NCBI GenBank assembly: GCA_965223755.1
Contig: CBDCXF010000002.1
Span: 62,001-126,000, forward strand
Origin: CBDCXF01 sp965223755
GTDB lineage: Bacteria > Acidobacteriota > Thermoanaerobaculia > Multivoradales > JAHEKO01
DNA length: 64,000 bases
Reading direction: 5' to 3'
Shown: piece by piece, positions 7,878-16,092 of the stretch
How positions within the stretch are numbered: the first letter of the stretch is position 1
How the letters are laid out: each line of letters begins with the position of its first letter
The notes under the pieces: generated by a model
What the model saw: the letters and a program-made list of their open reading frames with translations, nothing else
What the model was told of the DNA's origin: nothing
The model's database searches: none
Program-made: the position numbers and the translations under genes

Positions 7878-9187
7878 GGAACTGCGACGACTCGCTCATC
7901 GAGCTCGTGCGTGGGGCGCAAAGAAACCTCATGAGCGCTCCCAGGGCGCAGCGTTCCTTGGCGCTGGACGAACTCACTCGAATCCTCGATCAACGTATGG
8001 AGGAGATCCTCGAACGAAATCAACGCGACCTCGCCGGCGCTACGTCAGCCGGCCTCTCCAACAGCTTGATCCAAAGATTGAAGCTGACAGAGGCCAAGAT
8101 TCGAGGTCTGATCGACGGCATTCGCCATTTGGCTGGCGGGGAGGATCCCATCGGCAAGACGCTGAAACATACGTTGCTTGACGATGGCCTGCACCTGAGG
8201 CAAGTGACGACACCGATCGGCGTGCTCCTGGTGATTTTCGAGAGCCGTCCCGACGCGCTCATTCAAATCGGCTCCCTAGCCGTGCACACTAGCAACGCGG
8301 TGATTCTCAAGGGCGGCAAGGAAGCGACCGAATCCAACACCATTCTCGCCGACTGCTTGGGGCAGGCGCTTGGCGGAGCCGGGCTCGATCCGAGCGTGAT
8401 CCAGCTAATCACCACCCGAGACGCTGCCTACCAATTGTTGCGACAGGAGGATTCGGCCGACCTGGTCATTCCCAGGGGCTCAAAAGAGATGGTCCAGGAG
8501 ATTCAAAAGTCCACCAGCATCCCAGTTCTGGGCCATTCGGATGGAATCTGCCACTTGTACATCGACGAGTCCGCGTCCGTGGAAACCGCAACCGCGATCG
8601 TTGTCGACGCCAAATGCGACTATCCGTCCGCATGCAATGCGGTCGAGTGCCTCATCATCCACCAGAACTTCTTGCCTCGCATCCGGCCTGTCGCAGAAGC
8701 GCTCAACCAGCGCGGAGTCGAACTACGCGCCGACCCGCAATGTCAACAGTTCATCCCCTGGGCAAAAGCCGCGGGACCAAACGACTTCTCAACCGAATGG
8801 GGAGACCTGGTGTTGTCTGTTTGCGCGGTCGACTCCACAGCCGATGCAATTCGTCATATCAACGAATTCGGCAGCGGCCACACCGACGCCATCGTCACCC
8901 ACGACCCGGACTCGGCGGTTGCATTCGTCAACGCGGTCGATTCCACTTCCGTCTTCGTCAATGCAAGTACGCGTTTCGCCGACGGATACCGTTTCGGCCT
9001 GGGAGCAGAGGTGGGGATCAGCACCGCCCGAATTCATGCCCGCGGGCCGGTCGGTGCCGAAGGGCTGCTGACGACCCGGTGGATACTCCACGGGCAGGGA
9101 CAAACCGCGTCCGGCTACGGTCCCACCGGCAAGGCGTTTAAGCATCTTCCTTTTCCACTCGATTCTCAAATTGGACCCATTTTATGA
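7874..9187 (+). CDS. proA: Gamma-glutamyl phosphate reductase
   Basis: Second proline enzyme: NADPH-dependent reduction of glutamyl-5-phosphate to the semialdehyde. 437 aa, the normal length. The ALDH-like fold is shown by VIFESRPD, ILKGGKEA, and the active-site block DYPSACNAVE with the catalytic Cys. FGLGAEVGISTARIHARGPVG near the C-terminus is a hallmark of ProA. The ATG at 7874 overlaps the proB stop by 4 bp (ATGA), and the proA stop overlaps the argG start in the same way, pointing to translational coupling. Earlier in-frame codons back to 7757 lie inside proB and are ignored. Confidence 0.93.
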   Translation: MRNCDDSLIELVRGAQRNLMSAPRAQRSLALDELTRILDQRMEEILERNQRDLAGATSAGLSNSLIQRLKLTEAKIRGLIDGIRHLAGGEDPIGKTLKHTLLDDGLHLRQVTTPIGVLLVIFESRPDALIQIGSLAVHTSNAVILKGGKEATESNTILADCLGQALGGAGLDPSVIQLITTRDAAYQLLRQEDSADLVIPRGSKEMVQEIQKSTSIPVLGHSDGICHLYIDESASVETATAIVVDAKCDYPSACNAVECLIIHQNFLPRIRPVAEALNQRGVELRADPQCQQFIPWAKAAGPNDFSTEWGDLVLSVCAVDSTADAIRHINEFGSGHTDAIVTHDPDSAVAFVNAVDSTSVFVNASTRFADGYRFGLGAEVGISTARIHARGPVGAEGLLTTRWILHGQGQTASGYGPTGKAFKHLPFPLDSQIGPIL

Positions 9188-10413
9188 GCGCAAAAAAAGC
9201 ACTTCTCGCATACAGTGGCGGCCTCGACACGGCTTGCATCCTTCGCTACCTCTGCAACCAGGGTTATGACGTCGTCGCTTTCCTCGCTGACGTCGGGCAA
9301 AGAGAGGACCTTGCCACCGCCGCAGAGCGGGCAGCGGCCCAGGGGGCTTCCGCCGTCGTCGTGGCCGATCTCCGAGAAGAGTTCGTCGGTGACTTCGTGT
9401 TCCCGGCAATCGCTGGCAACGCTGTCTACGAAAACAGATATCTGCTGGGGACGGCTCTGGCGCGACCTCTCATCGCTCAGCACCAGGTTCGTACCGCGCA
9501 GAGTTGCGGCGCAAAGTTCGTCGCGCACGGCGCAACCGGCAAAGGCAACGACCAGGTTCGGTTCGAATTCGCCTACGCCAGTCTCGATCCAGATATTTCG
9601 ATCATCTCTCCTTGGAAAGATCGGGAGTTTTTGAATCGGTTTCGCGGGCGGCAAGACCTGCTGCGATACGCCGAGGAGCAAGGCTTGGATGTCGAAGCAA
9701 CCGCCTCCAAGCCCTACAGCACCGACGAAAACATCATGCACCGCAGTTATGAAGCCGGAGTGCTGGAAGACCCTCAGATGGCCCCACCCGCAGACATGTA
9801 CCAGTTGACGATGTCACCGCTCGACGCCCCCGACACACCCGAAGACATTACGATTTGGTTCCGCGACGCTAGGCCTATCGCACTGGTCGAAGATGGCACC
9901 GAAACGACCGATCCACTGCAGTTATTCGAGCGACTCAATGACCTCGGCGGGCGCCACGGAATCGGCCGCATTGACATCGTCGAAAATCGTTTTGTGGGAA
10001 TCAAGTCGCGCGGTGTATATGAGACTCCCGGGGGGACCATTCTCCACCATGCTCTTCGCGACCTGGAGGGCGTGGCGATGGATCGGGAGGTGCAGCGGTT
10101 GCGGGATACTCTCTCACCCAAATTTGCGGAACTGATCTACAACGGGTTCTGGTTCAGTCCCGAAATGGACTTCATCCGCAACGCCTTCGCCAAGTCGGAA
10201 GAGCTCATCGATGGCGAGGTTCGTTTGCGTCTTTACAAGGGCAACGTCATCGTGCTTGGGCGCAGTTCCACCAGCTCCCTGTACGACGCCAACCTCGCGT
10301 CAATGGACTTGGAAGGTGGCTACGACGCCACTGATGCGAAAGGATTCATCCGCGTGAACTCACTCCGACTGAAGGCACACAGGATCATTTCCGCCACAGG
10401 ACAGCCATCGTGA
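9184..10413 (+). CDS. argG: Argininosuccinate synthase
   Basis: Joins citrulline and aspartate with ATP to give argininosuccinate, the penultimate step of arginine synthesis. 409 aa. The N-type ATP pyrophosphatase loop AYSGGLDT is at residues 9-16, followed by GATGKGNDQVRFE (citrulline/aspartate binding) and SKPYSTDEN. These place it in the cytosolic ArgG family. It is coupled by 4-bp overlaps to proA upstream and argH downstream. The leader attenuator would therefore control it by arginyl-tRNA supply. Confidence 0.95.
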   Translation: MSAKKALLAYSGGLDTACILRYLCNQGYDVVAFLADVGQREDLATAAERAAAQGASAVVVADLREEFVGDFVFPAIAGNAVYENRYLLGTALARPLIAQHQVRTAQSCGAKFVAHGATGKGNDQVRFEFAYASLDPDISIISPWKDREFLNRFRGRQDLLRYAEEQGLDVEATASKPYSTDENIMHRSYEAGVLEDPQMAPPADMYQLTMSPLDAPDTPEDITIWFRDARPIALVEDGTETTDPLQLFERLNDLGGRHGIGRIDIVENRFVGIKSRGVYETPGGTILHHALRDLEGVAMDREVQRLRDTLSPKFAELIYNGFWFSPEMDFIRNAFAKSEELIDGEVRLRLYKGNVIVLGRSSTSSLYDANLASMDLEGGYDATDAKGFIRVNSLRLKAHRIISATGQPS

Positions 10414-11774
10414 GACTTTGGGATCGAGGACATCTATTTGACCGGTCGGTGGCGGAATTGACCGTCGGTCGCGACCCGCAGTGGGATCTCCACTTGGTGC
10501 CGTACGACGCCCTGGCGAGCGCCGCCCACGCGGCGATGCTGCAAGGAATCGATCTCTTGTCGGCCTCGGAATTCGCTCGATTGCAGGAAGAATTGCGGGC
10601 GATCGCGGCCGACGCGATCGCGGGCGAGTTTGCCATCAGCCCCGATCATGAGGATTGCCATACTGAGATCGAGAACCGCCTCACCGACAAGCTAGGCGAT
10701 GCGGGTCGCAGGATTCATACCGGACGCAGCCGCAACGATCAGGTCATCGCCGCCCTCCGCCTATGGGCGCGAGAACAACTCGTCGAAGTGACTGCCGATC
10801 TGATCGAGATCGTCAACGTCCTTGGCGATCTGGCCGTCGAGCACGCGGAGACTTCGATCAGCGGCCGCACGCATTCTCGGCAGGCAATGACAACGACGTT
10901 CGGCCACTTCTGCGCCGGCTATGCTGAAGGCTTCTTAGATCATCTGCCGTGGCTTACGGCCGCCTACAAACATGTCAACCGATCACCGCTGGGCAGCGCC
11001 GCCGGCTACGGCGTCGCCGTCGACCTGGATCGCGCCGCCGTCGCTCAACGGTTGGGTTTCGGCGGCATCCAGCGCAACACTCTCGCGGTTCAAAACGACC
11101 GCGGCCGCAGCGAAGCACTGGTGCTCAACGTCGCAGCTTCCATTCTTACGGACAGCGCTCGTCTGGCCCGCGACCTAATCGATTTCTCCCGCGACGAGAC
11201 CGAAATCGTTCGGCTTTCCCAAGAGACGGCAACCGGCTCCAGCATCATGCCGCACAAGAAGAACCCAGATGCCTTGGAGATCATTCGGGCGACCGCGACA
11301 CGTTGCCGTGGCTATGCGGGACAAGTCGCCGAAATCTACGCCGGAGTCGGCGCCGGGTATCACCGCGACCTACAATTGACCAAAGAGCCCTTCTTAGACG
11401 GCGTGCTATCCACGAGGAAAGCGTTAAAAGCAATGCTGGCCGTGCTGCGCGGGCTGGAGGTCGATCGTGACCTAGCCAAGCAGGCCGTTCTACCGGCGGC
11501 GGCGGCTACCGACGCGGTCTACCGTAAGATCCTCTCCGGCACTCCATTTCGAGTCGCCTACAAAGAGGTGGCGGCCGACCCGGATAGTTCCTATGGGGTG
11601 AACTACGCCGAAAGCTGGCGCCAAAGAACCCATGTCGGAGCGCCGGGAGATCGGGACTTCTGTTATTTGGGCGAGCCGCTGAACGCGGCTTCTGACTGGC
11701 TCACGGCCTGTCGTTCCGCCCACCAAGAAGTCTGGCACTGGTTTTTCGACGGCGACGCCCCGCCACGGACCTAG
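10410..11774 (+). CDS. argH: Argininosuccinate lyase
   Basis: Cleaves argininosuccinate to arginine and fumarate, the last step of arginine synthesis. 454 aa. Fumarase/aspartase superfamily signature GSSIMPHKKNPD with the catalytic Ser loop, plus the substrate-binding HTGRSRNDQ and SGRTHSRQA blocks (His of RTH is the usual acid/base partner). The start is GTG at 10410, whose last bases are shared with the argG stop (GTGA). It is the last gene of the operon; a 92-bp gap with an imperfect hairpin (about 11808-11847) separates it from the OsmC gene. Confidence 0.95.
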   Translation: MRLWDRGHLFDRSVAELTVGRDPQWDLHLVPYDALASAAHAAMLQGIDLLSASEFARLQEELRAIAADAIAGEFAISPDHEDCHTEIENRLTDKLGDAGRRIHTGRSRNDQVIAALRLWAREQLVEVTADLIEIVNVLGDLAVEHAETSISGRTHSRQAMTTTFGHFCAGYAEGFLDHLPWLTAAYKHVNRSPLGSAAGYGVAVDLDRAAVAQRLGFGGIQRNTLAVQNDRGRSEALVLNVAASILTDSARLARDLIDFSRDETEIVRLSQETATGSSIMPHKKNPDALEIIRATATRCRGYAGQVAEIYAGVGAGYHRDLQLTKEPFLDGVLSTRKALKAMLAVLRGLEVDRDLAKQAVLPAAAATDAVYRKILSGTPFRVAYKEVAADPDSSYGVNYAESWRQRTHVGAPGDRDFCYLGEPLNAASDWLTACRSAHQEVWHWFFDGDAPPRT

Positions 11775-11866
11775 TCAGCCGTCGGCTCAGGTAGGCTGGC
11801 CGCGAAGGGCTCCGAAGGCAGGCTCTTGCGAGCCGGCTTCCGAGCATCTCAAATTGGAGAAAGACA

Positions 11867-12319
11867 ATGTCAGAACACCGAGCCATGATTTCGTGGAACC
11901 GCACTAGGGACGACTTCGATTACGACACCTACTCCCGCGACCACACCTGGCACTTCAGCGAGGGGGTTCAAGTGCCGGCATCGGCAGCCCCCGACTTCAA
12001 GGGCGGCACCGGGGCGGTCGACCCGGAGGAGGCGATGGTGGCGGCGCTTTCGAGCTGTCACATGCTCACATTCCTGGCGATCGCGGCCAAAAAGCGGCTG
12101 CCGGTAGCGCGCTATGACGATTCAGCGGTTGGTCACCTCGAGAAGAACGAGGAAGGCAAACTGGTCCTCAACCGCGTTAAGCTTCGACCCACAGTTGTAT
12201 TCGATGACGGGGTCGAGGTCTCGGCGGAAGATCTCGAACGACTCCACGAATCGGCACACCGCAATTGCTTCATCGCCAACTCGGTCAAGACCGAAGTTAC
12301 GATCGATTCCGGAGAATGA
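11867..12319 (+). CDS. OsmC-family thiol peroxidase-like protein
   Basis: 150-aa OsmC/Ohr-fold protein, expected to reduce organic hydroperoxides or handle thiol stress in the cytosol. The two family cysteines are present: one in SSCHMLTF at about residue 64, the other in HRNCFIANS near residue 130. The GGTGAVDPEEAMVAALSSC block is typical of the YhfA/OsmC branch. A GGAGAAAG Shine-Dalgarno lies 6-7 nt before ATG 11867. Its stop overlaps the ATG of the frameshifted cupin gene (ATGA), so the two were one operon. Substrate is not predictable from sequence. Confidence 0.85.
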   Translation: MSEHRAMISWNRTRDDFDYDTYSRDHTWHFSEGVQVPASAAPDFKGGTGAVDPEEAMVAALSSCHMLTFLAIAAKKRLPVARYDDSAVGHLEKNEEGKLVLNRVKLRPTVVFDDGVEVSAEDLERLHESAHRNCFIANSVKTEVTIDSGE

Positions 12320-12691
12320 CGGTGCGCGAGAAAGTTCAGCTTGCGGACAAGTTCGCTCAGTTCACCGAAACCTGGTCGCCCAAGATCGTCGGGGAGACCA
12401 ACGGTCAGTACAATCAAACTGGTCAAACTGGAAGGAGAGTTCGTGTGGCACGCCCATGACACCGAAGACGAGCTCTTCCTGGTGGTCTCTGGGCACCTCG
12501 ATCTGCACCTACGCGACCGCATTGTTAGCCTCGATCCAGGTGAGTTGTTCGTGGTGCCCAAGGGAGTTGAGCACCTTCCCGTCGCCACGCCGGATACTGA
12601 GGTCATGCTGATCGAACCCAAGTCCACGGCCAACACCGGAAACGTCATCGACGAGCGCACCGTTGCGGTGGAAGACCAAGCCTGGATCTAA
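12316..12691 (+). pseudogene. Cupin-domain protein, disrupted by a +1 frameshift
   Basis: The ATG at 12316 overlaps the OsmC stop and opens a frame giving the usual start of small cupins (MTVREKVQLADKF...GETNGQY). At about 12409-12415 the coding signal moves to another frame that continues IKLVKLEGEFVWHAHDTEDE and ends at 12691. One extra A in TACAATC explains the shift; removing it rejoins the two parts into a normal protein of about 124 aa. The metal-binding His-x-His and Glu of the cupin are intact in the second part. It could be a recent mutation or a sequencing or assembly error. The last codons fall in the 19-bp repeat array. Confidence 0.75.
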
Positions 12692-12786
12692 AGACCAGGT
12701 ATGGATCAAGAGACCGGGTCTGGATCTAGAGACCGGGCCTGGATCTAGAGACCAAGCCTGGATCTAAAGACCGAGTCTGGATCTAG
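12671..12786. repeat. Tandem 19-bp repeat array
   Basis: About five and a half head-to-tail copies of a 19-bp unit with consensus GGATCTAGAGACCGGGCCT, with scattered substitutions. The first partial copy encodes the last residues and stop of the cupin gene, and the array fills the space up to the GTG start of the MBL-fold gene. It is too short and spacer-free for CRISPR. Confidence 0.85.
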
Positions 12787-12795
12787 AATCGCTCC

Positions 12796-13779
12796 GTGAG
12801 ACTCCTTCGATATCTCCTTGTTCTCGATCTTTTCGTTCTCGGCCTGGGTTTGCCACTCGCCGTCAGCGCCGAAGATCCAGAGGCCGAACCGGCTCCTTAC
12901 TTAGTCGTCCTCGGAACCGCTCAAGACGGTGGGGTGCCGCAAGCGGGGACGGAGGACCACCCCGGCTGGAATGACCCCCAATATCAACGCCGTGTGGTCA
13001 GCCTTGGCTTAGTTGACCCCGCAACCAACCAACGCTGGATCTTCGAAGCCACGCCAGACTTCCCACTGCAGTTTCGCCACTTGCAGGAGGTCGCCCCGTC
13101 GGACAATCCCCGCGACCTCGACGGGATCTTCCTCACCCATGCGCACATCGGCCATTACACCGGCCTGATGCACTTGGGGCACGAGGTGATGGGGGCGAAT
13201 CGCGTCCCGGTCTACACCATGCCCCGGATGGCCGAATACCTGTCCACCAACGGACCCTGGAGCCAGTTGGTCAACTACAACAACATCGAACTCCGACCTT
13301 TGGCCCACGCCGTAGGGGAGGGCCTTGCGCCCTCCCGCGATGCAGTCCGGCTCAACGACCGGTTGTCAGTCACCCCGTTCCTAGTTCCCCACCGCCAGGA
13401 ATACTCTGAGGTTGTCGGCTACCGCATCGACGGGCCAGAGAAATCGGCTCTCTTCATTCCTGACATCGATAGTTGGGAAGAGCTCGACGAGATGGGTACC
13501 CGCATCGAAGACCTCATCGCCTCGGCCGATGTCGCCTACCTCGACGCGACGTTCTTCGACGGCAACGAACTTCCCGGCCGCGACATGTCCGGGTTTCCCC
13601 ATCCTTTCATCGTCCACAGTATGGAGCGCTTCGCTGATCTACCAGCCGATGAGAAAGCAAAGGTGCGGTTCATTCATTTCAACCACAGCAATCCGGCGTT
13701 GTGGGAGGGCAAAGCGAGACGATCGATCTCGGCCGCGGGTCACGACATCGCTGCTGCAGGAGAACGCGTTGCTCTGTAA
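12796..13779 (+). CDS. Exported MBL-fold hydrolase, PqqB-like
   Basis: 327 aa with an N-terminal signal peptide (hydrophobic core residues 4-23, SAE cleavage region), so periplasmic or envelope-associated. The metallo-beta-lactamase fold is indicated by LGTAQDGGVPQ, THAHIGHYTGL, FIPDIDSW, and FIHFNHSNP with a late His. This order resembles PqqB-type proteins. The usual HxHxDH has Gly in place of Asp (HAHIGH), which may alter the second metal site. Residues about 172-181 (AVGEGLAPSRD) are encoded by an embedded copy of the family C repeat. The start is GTG just after the 19-bp array. Reaction unknown. Confidence 0.75.
   Translation: MRLLRYLLVLDLFVLGLGLPLAVSAEDPEAEPAPYLVVLGTAQDGGVPQAGTEDHPGWNDPQYQRRVVSLGLVDPATNQRWIFEATPDFPLQFRHLQEVAPSDNPRDLDGIFLTHAHIGHYTGLMHLGHEVMGANRVPVYTMPRMAEYLSTNGPWSQLVNYNNIELRPLAHAVGEGLAPSRDAVRLNDRLSVTPFLVPHRQEYSEVVGYRIDGPEKSALFIPDIDSWEELDEMGTRIEDLIASADVAYLDATFFDGNELPGRDMSGFPHPFIVHSMERFADLPADEKAKVRFIHFNHSNPALWEGKARRSISAAGHDIAAAGERVAL
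13311..13336. repeat. Family C repeat embedded in a coding sequence
   Basis: The segment starting GTAGGGGAGGGCCTTGCG and ending CCTCCC matches the intergenic family C element (compare 5837, 6188 and the inverted copies at 63103-63209). Here it lies in frame inside the MBL-fold gene and encodes V-G-E-G-L-A-P-S. Its inverted arms GGGAGGG / CCCTCCC are kept. Confidence 0.7.
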
Positions 13780-14299
13780 AGCTCGGCGAGGCACATACCC
13801 GGTGCCAAAGATCGCTCTGCAGGCTGCTCTTCTGGCCGCCTTGACAAGTGGTTGCGTCGTTGCTTCAGCGCTCGCGGTCATCACGTCCTGGCCGGACGCG
13901 ACCGATAAGCTTGGCACATGCCTCATTGAGCGCGCACGGGAACTTGCCGAATCAACGGAACCGGCTTCCGAAGCGACTTGCTCTATGGACACGAAGGGAA
14001 GTGCCGTGATTCTCCTGTTTCCCTCCAATCCGGTGTCGACCGCTCAACTGACCGAGGTGGGAGCTTCTCGTCGAGAGATCGACGCGGTGAATTCGCTCCA
14101 ATTTGACATCGGCCCTTATCAGCGCATCAACGTTATTCCAGGTGACCCCGAGATTCGACCCCAACGCTTTTCACTTCGCAACTCGCAATCGGTTGCGATC
14201 CTCGAGCTGATGATGTGCCGTTTTGAGCCAGGGCCTATCCACTTCAAACTAGAAAAACGAGGAGGTAGCGTGATTGTTTCTGACTTGGAGTGCTCCTAG
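13769..14299 (+). CDS. Predicted lipoprotein of unknown function
   Basis: A TTG start at 13769 follows AGGAG (13758-13762) and overlaps the upstream stop. A GTG at 13802 is the alternative. From the TTG the protein is 176 aa with a basic N-terminus (CKARR), a hydrophobic run and lipobox LTSGC, so it should be lipidated. The mature part is about 140 aa with a pair of additional Cys residues (TCLIE, TCSMD) and no domain I recognise. It ends just before a 9-bp perfect hairpin. Probable co-transcription with the MBL-fold gene upstream. Confidence 0.55.
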   Translation: MLCKARRGTYPVPKIALQAALLAALTSGCVVASALAVITSWPDATDKLGTCLIERARELAESTEPASEATCSMDTKGSAVILLFPSNPVSTAQLTEVGASRREIDAVNSLQFDIGPYQRINVIPGDPEIRPQRFSLRNSQSVAILELMMCRFEPGPIHFKLEKRGGSVIVSDLECS

Positions 14300-14302
14300 T
14301 TT

Positions 14303-14337
14303 GCAGATAACAGCCATCGACGACAACGGTTATCTGC
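14303..14337 (+). other. Hairpin abutting a GTG start codon
   Basis: Perfect 9-bp inverted repeat GCAGATAAC (14303-14311) / GTTATCTGC (14329-14337) with a 17-nt loop. Its 3' arm ends exactly before the GTG at 14338. No T-run follows, so it is not a standard terminator. It occupies the place where a ribosome-binding site would be. Confidence 0.6.
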
Positions 14338-15069
14338 GTGTCTAGGCAACATCGGTTGTTTTCGCTACCTGCGATACCGCTGCTGGCAGCCGCGGCCGCA
14401 CTCGCGGGCGAGCCCATCACAGCCACCTTCCTCGGCAACCAGGCCTTCAAGATCTCCGACGGCGGAACCACCCTCTACACCGACTTCCCCTACCAATCCG
14501 GTGCTCACGGCTACATGCGGTACGACGAGTCTGTGCTCGAACCCACGCCCAACTCCTACTGCCTCATCACCCACGGCCACCGCGATCACTTCGCCGCCGA
14601 ACTGGTGTCCCGTATCGGCTGCACTGTGATCGGTCCGGCTAGCGTGCTGATCGAACTGGGGTCGCGGAATGTGCTCCCCTTGGAACCTGAAGTCCGCCTC
14701 CCGGGAGTCACGGTCCGTCCGATAGAAACACCTCATTCGGTGGAGCACTACTCGTACCGCGTGAATTGGGGTGACGTCAGCTTCTACCTCACAGGAGACA
14801 CCGAAGAGCTGGACGCCCTGCGTGCACAACCCACGGTCGACGTACTCTTCATTTCTCCATGGCTCTACGAAACCGCACTCAGGCGCCAGGCTCTGCCACA
14901 AGCGGCGCAGGTGTTGATTTACCACCACACCAGCAGTCAACGAGTTCCAAGCTGTCGGCAATGTGACGGCGACGACGAATGCATTCCCTGCCGAGTGCCG
15001 AGGCCCGGAGAATCGTTCACTCTCGCAGCCGTGCCCGGCGACGCCACCCTGCAAGGGGCCCTCAGGTAA
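14338..15069 (+). CDS. Exported UlaG-like MBL-fold protein
   Basis: 243 aa starting with a signal peptide (hydrophobic residues 8-23, ALAG). The beta-lactamase-like L-ascorbate lactonase (UlaG) group is suggested by ATFLGNQAFKIS near the N-terminus, the metal motif HGHRDHF at about residue 80, and TGDTEELD with the bridging Asp. It has a C-terminal tail with four Cys (CRQCDGDDECIPC) that could bind metal or form disulfides. Start GTG 14338 is uncertain because no Shine-Dalgarno is visible and a hairpin occupies the upstream region. It is the second MBL-fold exported protein within 2.5 kb, not a copy of the first. Confidence 0.7.
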   Translation: MSRQHRLFSLPAIPLLAAAAALAGEPITATFLGNQAFKISDGGTTLYTDFPYQSGAHGYMRYDESVLEPTPNSYCLITHGHRDHFAAELVSRIGCTVIGPASVLIELGSRNVLPLEPEVRLPGVTVRPIETPHSVEHYSYRVNWGDVSFYLTGDTEELDALRAQPTVDVLFISPWLYETALRRQALPQAAQVLIYHHTSSQRVPSCRQCDGDDECIPCRVPRPGESFTLAAVPGDATLQGALR

Positions 15070-15075
15070 AGGCGG

Positions 15076-15420
15076 TTAGGGTCGTGGCTGCGAGTAATCG
15101 ACGGTGTGGTCGCATGAGCCGTCGTCCTCGCAGTCGTTGAGGCCGTCCTGATTCAGGTCCCAGCTTGGATGGAGCCCCGCTTGATACTCCGAGCAAAAGG
15201 TGGCTCCAAACTGTGTGTCGGCTAGGCCCGCTGCGCGCGCCTCCGCTTCCGACGCGTAGCGGTTGCCAGACTCGTCACAGAACACAGTGTCATCCGAGGA
15301 TTCTTTGGGGTTTGCTATCTCAGGTGCAGCTACGTCAGCTAACTTGTCGTTCCGGGCGGCAATCAGCCACGCTACAAGAACAAGCGCGAGCAGTACGACG
15401 ATGGCGAGTGTTCTCTTCAT
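15076..15420 (-). CDS. Small membrane-anchored EF-hand-like protein
   Basis: 114 aa from the ATG at 15420 (MKRTLAIVVLLALVLVAWLI), a single N-terminal hydrophobic helix that is either an uncleaved anchor or a signal sequence. The exported part contains an EF-hand-like calcium loop, DLNQDGLNDCEDDG, close to the C-terminus and four Cys residues. It is convergent with the UlaG-like gene, 6 bp apart. The loop spacing (Asp at positions 1, 5 and 12-like) is what supports calcium binding. No family recognised. Confidence 0.6.
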   Translation of the reverse strand: MKRTLAIVVLLALVLVAWLIAARNDKLADVAAPEIANPKESSDDTVFCDESGNRYASEAEARAAGLADTQFGATFCSEYQAGLHPSWDLNQDGLNDCEDDGSCDHTVDYSQPRP

Positions 15421-15584
15421 GTGTTCCACCGCAAACATTCATTTCTTGCCGCGCCGCACCCTACCAGGCGTCCATCTCCTCAAACCACAATCGAGGACAA
15501 CCTATAGATAGACTCTGGCGCTGAAGTTCTGGCCTGGAATTCTGGCGTTGGAATTCAGAGTAACGACCAGGCCCAGGTGACCGC

Positions 15585-16052
15585 ATGAGCGACAATCCGA
15601 TGTTTCAGCCCCGGGATCCTGACTTCGAAGTCAAGGTTCGTAAGAGCTTCACAGAGCAGGAGCTCATGACCACCCTGGGAGCCAGCATCCGCGACATCCG
15701 GCCGGGCTCGGTGCGCATCGACATGCCCTACTCCGAGCGCTTTACCCAACAGCACAAGTTCATGCACGCCGCAGCCATCGCTGCGATCGCCGACAGCGCT
15801 TGTGGCTACGCCGCCTACAGCCTCACGCCGCCGGGAACGGACGTGCTCTCGATCGAATACAAGATCAACTTGCTGGCTCCGGCCCAAGGCGACCACTTCC
15901 ACGCCGTCGCTCGGGTCAAGAAGTCGGGCCGCACGGTGACCGTGTGCGACGCCGATGTCTTTGCGACGACCGATGGTGGCGAGAAACTAGTTGCGTCGTT
16001 GACCGCATCGATTATCTCCATTGCCTCGAAAACTGATCCTTCCATCAGTTGA
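15585..16052 (+). CDS. PaaI-like hotdog-fold thioesterase
   Basis: 155 aa, length and pattern of 4HBT acyl-CoA thioesterases. Key segments are MHAAAIAAIADSACGYAAYSLTP (central hotdog helix, where the catalytic Asp/Glu lies in PaaI proteins) and LSIEYKINLLAPA, followed by GRTVTVCDADVFA. It is likely to hydrolyse aryl- or acyl-CoA thioesters in the cytosol. Substrate is not predictable. The start ATG follows CAGGTGACC, a weak RBS. Confidence 0.8.
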   Translation: MSDNPMFQPRDPDFEVKVRKSFTEQELMTTLGASIRDIRPGSVRIDMPYSERFTQQHKFMHAAAIAAIADSACGYAAYSLTPPGTDVLSIEYKINLLAPAQGDHFHAVARVKKSGRTVTVCDADVFATTDGGEKLVASLTASIISIASKTDPSIS

Positions 16053-16092
16053 GCCTTTTTCAAGGCGGCCACGAGCGAATTACCAGGCTCTG

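Noticed and set aside
12671..12786. Possible CRISPR array
   Set aside because: 19-bp units are contiguous with no spacers, and there are no cas genes in the window.
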